Below, one piece after another: positions 38,877 through 60,869 of a stretch of DNA of 64,000 nucleotides. How positions within the stretch are numbered: the stretch's first letter is position 1; each line of letters begins with the position of its first letter. Origin of the DNA: Thunnus maccoyii (Eukaryota; Chordata; Actinopteri; Scombriformes; Scombridae); assembly GCF_910596095.1 (NCBI RefSeq), contig NC_056546.1:20302425-20366424 (forward strand), read 5' to 3'. The notes below the pieces were generated by a model. It was not told the origin of the DNA and ran no database searches. It was given only the letters and a program-made list of their open reading frames with translations. The position numbers and the translations under genes are program-made.

Positions 38877-41800
38877 TTATTCCAGCTTTGACATCTCATA
38901 CTTGGTCGTCATGATTTCCTGGAAAATAATGTGCAATAATTAACTCTGCAATTTTGTTCCTGCTATTAAGTTTTAATTTTCACTTTCAGACAAAAAAAAA
39001 AACAATGTTACTGCCTGTTATTCTTTGTGTAAGGGGCTAAATTAGTCTATTTTTGATTTCAATGTAGTAGCAATGAAAATAAAGCCTGCCTTAAATACCC
39101 ACAAACTTCATCCTTTCACTTTGCTCTGAAGTCACTCCAAAACTAGCCCACAACATCCTAAAGCAAGGCTTTTTCACTTACTGTTTATGGACAGTCTCAT
39201 TCATCTCCACATGTCTAAACTAACCTGTCAGTGGTTAAATAAATAACATATTCTTGTTTTGTAGATTTCAAAGGTAATGTGATTCATACCTCATCTGAGT
39301 CAAGCAGGACCGGCAGAGCTCTACCGTGACAAACAGACCAAAAAGACCTTCTGTTAGAATCACACATTGCTGGTATGAAAAACTGCTTTCCAGATTAATA
39401 AATAAAAATTTCATATGATGCTTACACATCAGTAAGAGAACTAGGAATGTTATCCTCCACCCACTTCATGTCTTCATCCTGGACAGGTACAAAAAAAAAA
39501 AAAAAAAGAGGACAAAAAGAGTAAATACTGCCATCTGCTGAAATATGTGACACTTGTATGGCTGCATTTCCTAAACCTGAACAGTTATTCTCTATTATAT
39601 GAGCCTAATATTAAATAAATCATGTTGAATTTAAATTTGTAATATAAAACTAGTGTTATTTCAAACCACATGTGCAGTTGTGTTACTGACTGGGTTTGTT
39701 TCTGCAGGCTTCACCGTGCCATTGGTCTCATTTTTAGAGGCTCTCAATTTTATGCCGTCAGCTGTGAATAAAAAAAAAAAAGAGATAAAAGAAAGACAAA
39801 TAAATATAACAAGAGTATTTACACATGTTTGCAATGTTTTGATTAAAAGCAATTCTTCCATGATGTTACTGTACCAATGTTTGAAGAGGCAATAAATTCC
39901 TCAATCTCCTCATCGTCTGAGTCATCCATGAGAGGTGTGAAAGCATACCTGTGGGCATAGAAATAATGTGAGAAACAAAACACTGAGAGAAAAAAGAATA
40001 AAGATGTTCACTTCAGGTCATGTGAGTGAATTCAACAATGATAACGTAGTACTTGCCTTTGGTTGTTTGCAGATGGTCTCCATAAAAACATTATGACCAA
40101 CAGAATAACGGAGAACAAGAACCTCCAGAAAGCATCTTCCACCCACAGCTCAATCCAATCCTTCACACAAAATAGGACATAAAATCAAGAAAACGTTTGA
40201 CCTTCTACAGACAGCCATTATGTAATACAATAAATATACAAAAACCATACTCACAGACTGGCAAACCGCTAGTCGAAATTTTTTTGTTGTCCAAGCCATG
40301 AAAATGATGGAAGCTGAGGGAGAAAAGACACACAAATTATCTTATGTTCTCTAGCGATACTGTAGCATTGTGTGTTATTTTTTAACAGGTGTTATACCTG
40401 AAGGAAAATACACCAGTACTACCACAGGTCATATATTCTAATCTAACTGTAAGTGTAGTTGTACTACTTACCAATGACAGCAAATATTAATGTGTTTGTA
40501 AAGTGCCTGTAGAGAGACAACTTGACAGGGTTTCTCCTCAGCTTCAGAGTCTTGATGGTTTGTGCCAGACTCACAAAAATGTTTGTGGCAGTCAAGGTAA
40601 ACACATGACAGACATCACACTGAAACTATATTACAAAATAACCGATGGGAGCCTATAACAGCTACAAGTTTATATATACGCTGTAGATATTAACCACATT
40701 TTGCATTATCCCTTACAATTATACAATTTTATACAATCAAACTTATTAGATACACCTGCTTGTTTATACCAACAACTCTTCTCCCAAAGTCATGAATAAA
40801 ACAAACATAAAGCAGTCAGCTCACTTGCTCATTCTAGCTTAACATCAGAATGATGAAAAACATCTTATCTGTGTTATTTTTGAATAAGGTATTAATACAG
40901 CTAATATCAGAAACAGCCAAACCTGGACTATCCACTACCAGTCTACCCATCCTAACTAGATGTACCTAATAATCTGAACAACTGAAATATGTATTCAATA
41001 TCTTTTGATTTCACTCGTTCCCTGTTTTTATTTGGATTTTACTGGCTGATTCAGTATGTTGCTCAAGGACAGCAGTTGAAATATAACCACTTGGCTAATA
41101 TTGTCATTTTACAGTGATGTTGATCAATGCACATTGTGTCAGTAACAATAACAATAAAATAAAAACACTGATGTACTCAAACACAAATTGTTTGATTATG
41201 TCAAAGTGGCACCTAGGGGTGGGCAATATGACAACATCTCTCTACTGAAGGAAGGAATTTCTGTCTGTATGTCCTTTGTGTATCTCTTGAATTGTTTATC
41301 CAGTCGACTCCACACTTGGTGGGTGCATTGCTGGAGAACAAAGGGAGTGCAGTGTTGAATTTAGTGCAATTTGGACACGCGACGCGTTTAATATTAATAA
41401 ACTTTGAATAAACCAGCGATCAGCGAGCCGCTCCGCTCTGTGCAGGGGCAGGGCGGAGCTTCAGGACTCTGCTGACTTGACTCCAGCATGTCAGGGAGAG
41501 AGCAAAGACGAGGCGTGACGCGAGTCAGAGAAAAGTGCTCTAAAAACAGAAAGTAAACAGCGAAAATAGAGCTTTTAATCAAAAATGGATACTCCTACCC
41601 CGTGTCTGGACAGAAAGCATAGCGTGAGCAGCATGTTTAGCAGATCAGCAGCAGCAGCAAGTGACTAAACGGGAGGTGTTCGGGTACTTTGCTGAGCATA
41701 GGTCACCTGCGTTTCGGAGGCACTCAGAGCCCAATACACAATGACTGTAGTTACACCGGTAAAACAAAGGAAATACTTCCATTATTACGTTTATTACATT

Positions 41801-44800
41801 ATTTTATTTTTTAATGCAGCCCTTCTTTTACTTGAAATGAGAAAAGAACATTTATTTACTATCAGAGGACTTATTATTCTGTGTATAATAGAATGTTGTT
41901 GGTGTATCTACTCATTCACACCTCACATCAACTGTATTAATTTTTCTTTGCGTTGAAGTAGCGGCCGGAGGCCAAACAATCAGCCTATTACAAACCGGCA
42001 TATTTTGAACGGACACTGCACTAGTATACTGTAATTGTCACAGAATTTGCTATTCTGTTTATATTGTGGTAACTACCCCTTTAACATCTCTGGGTGTATA
42101 GGGTCATTTTTTACAATGTGGCAAATAAACTATCAGGAAAGCTTCGGAGCAATATTGCATTTTTTTAATGATTTTTGCATGAACTGTGAAGTTCATGTAA
42201 CTGTCTTTCAGTATTTTGATTTCTAATCTAATTAGGTTGATTAGCCAGCTAATTCATTTATTTTAATTTCTCAATAGATGCTCCTGAAAATGGAATACAT
42301 CATGACATATATTGATATAAAATCAAATATTTTGTGAGAGAAGATTTCAGCCATATCACCCCCTAGTGGCAACCATGTACATATCATCTTTAAACAAGAG
42401 CACTTGTAAAGGGTGTTGGGTGGGCATGCAAATCAATCACTTATGCCAATTCAGACCAAGACAGTCAATCAGTGGCAACACAGTAAAATATTATTGATTG
42501 GACAAGAAAAGAAGCAGTGATGAATGAGGAGTTTAAGAGTAGTTAAATCAAAACCAGAAAAAATAGTGGTTAAAATTTCTGTAGGGGACTAATGATTAAT
42601 GCTTGGTTGTGTCTTTCGCTGCTTATTTTCCAGGGGAAAATGAGGAAGTGTGAGATATGTTAAGCACTGATTTCCCAAGGAAATTGGGAAATCCCAGATT
42701 GATCTCTCTTGGTCTAATTTGGGCTCATGTGAAAGAGGTGAGGAGCAGGGGGGAACCATATAGGGAAAGGCTGTAGGTGCACAAAAGGATATCCACCAGC
42801 AGAGAGAGGAGTCAAGCAGAGCCAGGGGAATGTTGGCCAGCTGGGCCAAGTCAGAGTCTTTTGCCTAGAAGTAAGGACAGAGCAGGACCAGAGGACACAA
42901 GGACGAGGATAAAAATGTGGGAGGGGGGGGGGAATCACAGACAGGACGAGATAAAAAGGCAAGAATGCAAGTGATACAGAACCATTCACCAAAGTGCATA
43001 GAAAAAAAATAAACAAATTATCCACCCAAAAAGGCAAGAACACTCAAAATCATTGGAGCTCAATCAATAGGTAAAATAGGTCCGGTTTGTTGTGTTGAGA
43101 ATAGAATAACTTTCTGGGAGGTACAGTGATGAGGAGTACACTGGAAGGATATGAACCAGATGCAGCAGGACTCAAACACAGCCAGAACAATTGCTGTAAT
43201 GAGAGCTGGGCCATTGTCCCGACCCTTCAGTATGTGAAAAATACAAATCCTGATGTCAGTTTTACTTTAAAAAAATACGACAAATGGACTACAAACTACA
43301 GGTAATACCACTAATTTAAGTTATTTTTGATATCAGGTTAAAAACAATCAAGCAGTAGGGAAACAATAAGTTGATTATTTGATCTTTAGAAAATAAATGA
43401 AGGACTGTTTTGATCATCAAAATGTCATTTAAGTAAAAACACTGGCTGCTTGTTTATATACTATATGTAATATCTACATTTTTAACAGTTGATTGAATAA
43501 AACATGCAATTATAATTCATCACTTTCTGCCCTGTTAACTTAAGATGGCCATTTGTTATTAGTGTTGACATTTTTGTAGATTAATAAAAGAGAAAAAAAA
43601 AATGATAGGAGAACACTTCTCACCCCAGTGATCCTCAGAATGCCTTCAATGCTAGCAAAAGCAAAGTAGAGAATACCGAGCCCCACCACTCTGTGCATTA
43701 CTGTCCCCAGTCGAGGCCTTGAGGGAAAGAGACGTGAAAAAAGTTCATTGCCTGATTTTGATTGTACAATAATTTCCATTTGACAAACAACAAAAATGTT
43801 GACATACTTTACAATGCCATAACCAAGGCTGACGATGATGACAAGCAATCGAGCCAAAGTTCTCTTGAGGGCAGAGACCAGCTCGGCAAAGATCAGCAGG
43901 CCTGGAGCTAAAGGCAACAGGAACAGAAACATAACAATTACCATCTCACGAGGCAGGTAAAAACTGCTCTGTGATGATCTGTAGACACTCACAGGCAGCG
44001 CCAACAGCGTTGGTGTTTTCATATTCGGCGCAGAAGACGGCCTTCTCCACCATCCCCAAGAATATGACCCCTGCTATCCAGAACTGAATCCTCAGCAGAT
44101 CCTTCCAGTAACAGGCTGCCCAGATAAACCACAGCATGGCGTACAGGATGTACACTATGCACATCACCATGTAGAACTACAAACAGACAACGAGGGATTA
44201 GTCTACAAACACATCACACATGGGAGCAATTGCACTTCATTAGGTGGAGACCAAATTCCAGAGAAATGGACAGTTCAATAAATCTTGTTTTTTTCTGACT
44301 TCTCATTCAGTTTCAGTGTGATCTGCTTATGGTTTGGATCAGTCTGCTGTAGTTCACTTCAGTATAGTGAAGCTCAAAGGCATTTGGTTTTCAGAAGTAG
44401 CAGTAACTTCTCTTTTCAAATAATAGGGTTACAGATGGCTTTTTGTCTTTTTGTGCAGTGATAGTTGGTGGGAACATTTTGTAGAGATCAGTTCTCCACT
44501 CAATTGTTCACAATGCAGTCTGTTTTATCATCATCATCATCATCGTCAGATGTTGCTGTAGAGTTTTTAAAATTGAATCCACTCAGTTACATGAATTGGA
44601 TTATATTGGGTAGGCTTTGTGTTTGATTGTGTTTTGGGGTGAACTGTTCCTCTGAGGTGGACAAATCCTTTAACTTTGTATTGTCGAGTTTAAATATTTA
44701 TAAAAACACATACACAAACCCAAAGAAGTAAAATACAACCGTCTGTTGATCCAGGACAGGATCATGGGCATGATTACAGCATGATTACAGCATGACTACA

Positions 44801-47800
44801 AATGAGTAATTAATGTTTTACAAACATAAATCACAAAAATTGATTCCATAGTTATCTACTTACAATCATGAGAGGATAATCTGTGATAGAAATGTAGCCG
44901 TGGTCGCCTTTCATCACCACATCAACTGTAAAAACAAAATCTAGACATTAGGCAAATGAAGCACAACAATGTGTTAGGAGCAGCTGAGCAGGTGAACCCA
45001 AATGCAAGAGACATTAGGCACAGGAACTGAAGAATTCTCTTTATTTAGACTCTGGGGTGCAGGCAAATGCAAAACTGAACAGGATAACACAAAACTGAAC
45101 AACACAGAACAAAGGATTAAACAAGACTGAACTGAAACACAGGACTGAAATACTAACTGAACTAATGAGGAGATGAGGCGCAAGTGGGGAGATGGGCGGA
45201 GAAACCCAAGTGAGGGGAATGAGGAGATGAAACAGGAGAACGGGAAAGAAGCTGATTGGCTGGAGAAAACACCGGGAAAAGGGCAGGGCTAACGAGACCG
45301 ATGCAGGGCAGGAGTGGAAGGAAAAGCAGGCAGGGGACACAGGAGAAAAACACAGAGCAAACAGAAACTAAAAGCCCAGAAAACATGATAAGTAGGCTCA
45401 AGAAAACTTGAAATGCCAGCAGGCCAAATGTAAATAAAAACACTTTGTGCTACAGAGCTAAGTGGGCTGCAAGATATAGATCTGAGAGACATGTAACCCT
45501 AAAAGTCCTAAACATAGATCTGTTCCATGACCCAAAAGCTGATACATAACCACTTGGGAGTGTGAAAAGAATGATAAGCACCAGTGTTTCCCCTAGAATT
45601 TTTTTCTAGCCCAGTGGTACGCACCGAAAAAACCCTTTAGAGACGAGGCGTCAAGAGTTTCACAGGCAACGACACAGAGATTGACTCATGTTTCAGAACA
45701 GTGCTGCACAGAGGCTCCCAAATGCAAATGATTATTGATTTCCGAATGAATGGATATTTGGTGTTATTTTTGGCATTAAAGAAAAGATTTTTTTGGCCCG
45801 GTGGGGCTTCTCGTTGACCTGGTGGCCCACCAGGCCTGTACAATTATAGGAGCAACACTGAGCACTGAACCTGGCAGCTCAGGTGAAGCTATAAAACAGG
45901 TGAAGGCAAAAGTATTTCAGATTTCACTTCAGTTCTGTTTGCTCTTCCAGGCGAGCATCTGTATTACGAACTAGGCAGTAAAATGTCTGGACAAAGGTTC
46001 AATGCAACAAGCAACAGTATTTCAAGTGGTCCTTCAATATAATCTGCAACATATCTTATCCGTCTTTAACAAACAGGGAAAATGTCTGAAGGCATCTGGT
46101 GGACTGATGGAGGGACATAGAGCCAGACTGGGACAGAATCATGACACAATGTTTTCCAACACATCAAGAATTTGTGGCGGTGGAAAGTTTTGAAATCTGA
46201 CACTTCAGTGTCGGCTGCAAAACAGCCAGCCTTAAGAAGCCAGCCTCTATTTACGGTAGGTATCTTTCTGATATGATTGCACATGAATGCAGCATGCAGA
46301 GTAAAATAATATAGGGTGATAATGTTCCTCTATGCAGTCACACATCATATTAGTTGTTCCTGAAAAGAAATCTCACCTGTTAAATTCCAGTTGGCATCTG
46401 ATTTATTTGAAACTATCTTAACAACCAGCAGGTAAGGCCCGTCCTTCCAGGTGGTGGCTATGACATTGTCTCTGATATTCACGCTGCTGTTCTTGCTGCT
46501 GCTGCTGTCATACTCCTCAGTGATCCACCGGTTCTCATTTTCATCCTGCAGTATTACAAAGATATCGCAGGGTTAACAAAACGGACACACTGATGTCATC
46601 TACCAGCTATGTCACTTCTAAAATCTTTTAAGACTGTGTATGTGTAAACTATTTAAAGAAACAACATTAACAAAACTATATATCAGTTTAAGACACTGAA
46701 TATTGGCTGATTATGTTTGTTCTGTTACGTTTCTAGAAGATTTTTTTCTTAAATCTTTGATAAGACTTTATTGATCCCCAATGGGAAATTCACAACTTAT
46801 ATTATTCTATTAAACTTACCAGCACTTCACCCGCCACAGGTGGACTAACCGGACGTGATTCTGCCTTTGTTTTCTGAAAAAAATATGGATGTAGAGAGAT
46901 AATAAATATCACTATACCAAACTTGTGATTGTGCTGAGGAGAGTAATGTAACAAACCTACTTTTAGCATAGGGAAGGAGCGCAGTCCATTGTTACATGTT
47001 ATAGGCTGGTGTCTGTGTTCAATGTACTCTCCTTCCCCGAGGGGATTTGGATCGAGGCTCTCCCCACGACTCAGCTGTGTTTTGTCATACATTTCCTACA
47101 GACAATGACAGTCACAATTGAGCATATCTCACTTCTCAAGTATCAAGCATGAAAAAACAGACTGTTTGATTATTAGTGTTATATTATAGCTTATATACTT
47201 ACTTCAATATTATTGAATTCATTGTGACAGCGGTAGTATTTTAAATACCACTGAATGGTGAAGGTCACTTCCTCAGGACAGCCAAAATCCACAACTGGAA
47301 GATGAACACACAAGAGTCAAAAAGGTGTACATTATTTGTGATAGGTCAGGAGTGTGTCTTCCATATCTTACCGTTCAATCCAATATCAGTGTCTTTATAC
47401 ATGGATTTCTTTAACAGCAGCAATCTTGAGGTCTGTGGAATAATAAAAACATTTATGAGCTAGGGTGTAATCAAGGATTATTTTCTTATCAATATCAAAT
47501 TAGTTATCAATATGTAATTAGTTTGGTGGACTGATTAATCATTTAAGCAGGACAGTGTCTGTGTCTACATTTTCTGCCTGTGTTCATGTGGTGGGGAAAA
47601 GACCTGTGTGTCCAGTGATTTGAAACTTTAATATTGTCCATAGATGTGTGTGCGTGTGTTTATCTATATGTGTTGTGTAATAAACTGGTGACTTCTCCTC
47701 TTCTGCAACTAGATACAGAGACAGACGCAACAACAGACGGAAACCAAAACTTCTCAACACTTGAATTATTGATCAAGTCTTTCTAGTTCCCCTTGCATTA

Positions 47801-48508
47801 AGTCTGGAAACAGTGCCTTAATCCTGATAAACAGGAAAATGTGCACCACTGTTAAAATGGACTGTGGGCCAAGGTCTGGTCAGGGTGTGTTTTCATTAAT
47901 TACAACAATGATGTATAGGTTAGCAGGTTAGTAGTAAAGAACATAATTAAGCAGTTAAAGTAAACCTGGACACACAGGTCAAACTGGTGAAGTGTGCAGT
48001 GTCAGAGAGGATGGTCGTAGAGTTAGACCCAATGTTACAAATGAGGCTTTCTCCCAGGAGCTCAGCTAAACAACAAAGCTTTTGTAGACAGCTGTCCAAC
48101 TTAAGCTAAAGCCTGCTAGTTAGCCAATTGCTAACTTTAAGCTTAAGGGCAACAGGCGAATTAGCAAACAGCTGCTCTTTCGGTAGACACACCTTATTTT
48201 AATTTATAAAGGACTACAGCAAATACACAGTGAATATGGCTTTACGATTATTGCCAGATTAGACGACTGTCACCACACTCACTGCTGATAGCAAGCTAGC
48301 ATAACAAGGCTAATATAGCTAACGCGAGCTAACCGGTATCTTCCAAGTAGATACTCACATTTACAACAGTGACTATCCAATGCCCCGGCTCTGGTGCTGC
48401 ACCAACCGCATTTATAGTACTGAGGAAAAGTACAAAAAGGACTGTCCATGGATAGAAAACTCCTCTGACCGGACAGCTCCACGTCCTCATCCTCCCTGCG
48501 GCAGCCAT
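38877..48508 (-). CDS. tmem87b: Transmembrane protein 87B (GOLD-domain seven-helix protein)
   Basis: Nineteen coding exons in transcript order: 48508-48359, 47432-47372, 47294-47203, 47095-46961, 46873-46820, 46545-46377, 44925-44864, 44176-43993, 43907-43808, 43717-43624, 42864-42793, 40580-40472, 40313-40255, 40160-40057, 39948-39875, 39761-39691, 39478-39426, 39320-39290, 38918-38877. They total 1716 bases, 571 residues (human about 555). There is a signal peptide near residues 1-38, a luminal GOLD-type region to about 235, then seven membrane helices beginning [19 protein letters not shown] and including [20 protein letters not shown]. The acidic tail holds [11 protein letters not shown] and [18 protein letters not shown]87 proteins are Golgi membrane proteins linked to endosome-to-Golgi traffic. 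Position beside fbln7 and mertk supports the B paralogue. One intron is U12-type AT-AC, one is GC-AG, and one exon is only 31 bases. Confidence 0.96.
39949..40056 (-). other. GC-AG intron of tmem87b
   Basis: The exon ends AACCAAAG and the intron begins GCAAGT. This gives NNQR joined to YAF, as in the mammalian protein. Using the nearby GT instead would shift the frame. Confidence 0.85.
40743..40973. repeat. Short inverted-repeat element (MITE-like)
   Basis: The left end reads ttattagatacacct. The right end reads agatgtacctaataat, whose reverse complement is attattaggtacatct. The ends are therefore imperfect inverted repeats of about 15 bases flanking about 230 bases. No coding content. It resembles a common fish MITE. 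Confidence 0.5.
41214..42365. mobile_element. Non-autonomous hAT-like element (about 1.15 kb)
   Basis: The left end TAGGGGTGGGCAATATG and the right end, read in reverse complement as TAGGGGGTGATATGG, are imperfect inverted repeats. The flanking 8-mers GTGGCACC and GTGGCAAC look like an 8-base target duplication with one change, as hAT elements make. I see no transposase frame. It lies inside the U12-type intron of tmem87b. Confidence 0.5.
44985..45420. repeat. Purine-rich interspersed repeat, type uncertain
   Basis: A GA-rich stretch in an intron of tmem87b, starting near gagcaggtgaacccaaatgc. It resembles repeats seen often in fish genomes. It creates several long minus-strand open frames of low complexity that I reject as genes. 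The ends are not defined. Confidence 0.3.
45582..45860. mobile_element. hAT-type MITE (about 280 bp)
   Basis: The left end CAGTGTTTCCCCTAGAATT and the reverse complement of the right end, CAGTGTTGCTCCTATAATT, are inverted repeats of about 19 bases with three or four mismatches. CAGTG termini of this form are usual for hAT MITEs. No coding content. Confidence 0.65.
46767..46795. repeat. Short retroelement-tail-like fragment
   Basis: The phrase tttattgatccccaatggg is common at the ends of fish SINE and LINE copies. Only this short part is visible. Confidence 0.35.
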
Positions 48509-49131
48509 GATCGTTTTGGGCTTGAACACTCAGCTGCAGGAGGCGCCGTGAAGGCAACAGCTGGAGGAGCAACGTCAAACCTTTACCTGTGTCACCTGTT
48601 TCAACCCGGTGTTTGACAGCTTTATTTTTTTATTACAAAAGAACAAAGTCTCCGTCTGACATGCCTGTAAGATCTTCGGGTTCACTGTCGGTCATCATTC
48701 ATCTCACTGACAGCCTTGTTGAAAAGCCCACATTGCAGGCAGAAAGGGGAACTAGTGGGTGAATAGTTCATGTTCCTTATCATCTTAACTTCAAACTGTT
48801 TAAGTGAGTTTGAGGAGGAAGACATTGAATCACTTCCTCTTACCTTACAAGAAGTTTGTATATGAATTAAAGTTTTTAGTGTACCGGCATTTACCTGAAT
48901 ATTTCAATTCTGTGACAGTTTTACTCCATTTCAGAGGACAATGTGGTGCTTTAGACTCCACAAAATACTTGTATCTACTTATAACTACTCATCTTCTGCT
49001 TACTGGTACATTACATACCTGTAAATTACATACCATTAATCTATGCAATTCCATATACATTTATATATTTTAATACCAATACAAGATATTTCACAGTATC
49101 TACTAGAACTGCACTGCATTGCATCTAATTC

Positions 49132-49694
49132 CAGTGGTGGAAGAAATATTCAGATCCTTTACTTGAGTAAAACTACCAATACTGCAATGTAAAAATACTC
49201 CATTAAAAGGATGGTCCTGCATGAAAATAATCCTACTTAAGTAAAAGTACATAAGTATTTGCAGCAAAATGTACTCAAAATATTAAAGTAAAAGTACTCA
49301 TTCTGCAATAACTGATATATTATTATATTGTATATGAGATAATTGCATCATTAATACTGAAGCATCAGTGTGTAAGCAGCATGTTACTGTGACCCGGACT
49401 ACACATTGCTTTTTGTAAGACGTCAAAAGCCAAAAAGGTTGGAAACCACTGGTTTCAACAATGTGTTGTACTTTAAAAGCTTGTTATATTATCCATTGTG
49501 TCAAATCTTCATCTGAAAAGTAACTGAAGCTGTTAAATAAATGTTGTGGAAAGTACAATATTTCTCTCTCAATTGTAGCGGAGTGGAAGTATGAAGTAGC
49601 ATAAAATGGAAATACTCAAGTAAAGTAGAGGTACCTCAAAATTGTACTTAAGTACAGTACTTGAGTAAATGAACTTAGTTATTTTCCACCACTG
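49132..49694. mobile_element. Non-autonomous hAT-like element (563 bp)
   Basis: The left end CAGTGGTGGAAGAAAT and the right end, read in reverse complement as CAGTGGTGGAAAATAA, are inverted repeats. Inside are many copies of the phrases aagtaaaagtac and actcaagtaaag, typical of a very abundant percomorph repeat. The flanks tctaattc and ctaatttc may be a decayed 8-base target duplication. No transposase frame. Confidence 0.65.
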
Positions 49695-49814
49695 CTAATT
49701 TCAGACTTATAAGGTCTATATAAATATTTTAATGCAGTTGTTTTGATATATTTTCCAAAAGTGATTTCCATGACAGTGGTACCAATTTGAAATAAGTGAA
49801 TCCTGACAAAATGT

Positions 49815-50165
49815 AGTCTTAAAGGCAGGAGGCTCAGGAGGTAGAACGGGTTGTCGTTCACTAATCAGAAAATCGGTGGTTCGATCCCCGGCTCCTCCAG
49901 TCTGCATGTTGAAGTGTCCTTGGGCAAGATACTCCAATTGCTCCCAATGGCTGCACCAGTGGTGTGTGCGTGTGTGTCTGTGTGTCTGTGAAAGTGCATT
50001 TAGATTAGATCGTGATGAGCAGGTTGGCACCTTGCATGGCAGCCTCTGCCATCAGTGTATGAATGTGTGTGTGAATGTTGACATGTATTGTAAAGCACTT
50101 TGAGTAATGTATTGTATGTATTGCAAAGACTAGAAAGGCGCTATATAAATGCATTTCCCATCCAT
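49815..50165 (+). repeat. tRNA-derived SINE (V-SINE-like)
   Basis: The head has an A-box-like ggctcaggaggtagaacgg near 49831-49849 and a clear B box GGTTCGATCCCC at 49878-49889, both of tRNA type and able to act as an internal Pol III promoter. The body contains gtccttgggcaagatactcc, a conserved phrase of vertebrate SINEs. The tail has ctagaaaggcgctatataaa, typical of the LINE-derived end. Confidence 0.75.
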
Positions 50166-50492
50166 TTATAAATTATTTATCTTTACAGTATACAAGATCA
50201 CTTTATAAATGTTCTGTACATTTCTATATTTACATAGCAACACAACATTCAACACAGTAAACAATTTCACAGTTCAGTGTATCTTAAGCTTATAGGAACA
50301 TGTCCGTGAACATGTTTGATGTTGACACACATAGACAACATTACTAACACTGGCATGTAGGCTGGCCATGTAAAGCGTGAACTGCTTATATAACAAAGAT
50401 AGCACTACAGATAGTCCACATTAGGAAACGTCAAGGTGCTCCCAGTGCAACGAGGCATAATGTTTAGTACTGATGAACCACTGCATGACATT

Positions 50493-50498
50493 TTTATT
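50493..50498 (-). terminator. Possible polyadenylation signal (AATAAA) of mertk
   Basis: AATAAA on the minus strand lies 29 bases after the stop codon. The short distance makes it uncertain; other signals may lie further downstream. Confidence 0.25.
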
Positions 50499-50526
50499 AC
50501 AGTTTTGATGTGTTGGGTACCAATCT

Positions 50527-60869
<10,343 letters not shown>

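Larger units (their letters stand above)
40581..42792 (-). other. U12-type AT-AC intron of tmem87b
   Basis: The exon ends TGC TGG TGG and the intron begins ATATCCTTTT, the U12 donor consensus. Its 3' end has CCTTGAC (plus 40591-40597), 11 bases before the AC acceptor. Joining gives [14 protein letters not shown], matching the conserved IFISLAQT helix, with phase 0. No AG acceptor gives this junction. The intron is 2.2 kb and carries two repeat insertions. Confidence 0.92.
48509..50526. other. Intergenic DNA between tmem87b and mertk
   Basis: No coding exon is seen. Most of the space is taken by a hAT-like element (49132-49694) and a SINE (about 49815-50165). The tmem87b promoter must lie just above 48508, but I see no clear TATA box there. 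Confidence 0.6.

Noticed and set aside
40472..40640. An upstream AG acceptor for tmem87b exon 12 (adding [13 protein letters not shown])
   Set aside because: That frame is open, but it would insert residues not found in TMEM87 proteins and would leave the preceding exon without a fitting GT donor. The AT-AC join matches the family exactly.
42589..43043. Two overlapping minus-strand frames of about 86 and 109 codons
   Set aside because: Only 42793-42864 is coding (tmem87b exon 11). The rest is intron read-through.
45041..45492. Several overlapping minus-strand frames rich in Ser, Leu, Phe and Cys
   Set aside because: They arise from a purine-rich repeat in a tmem87b intron and show no family features.
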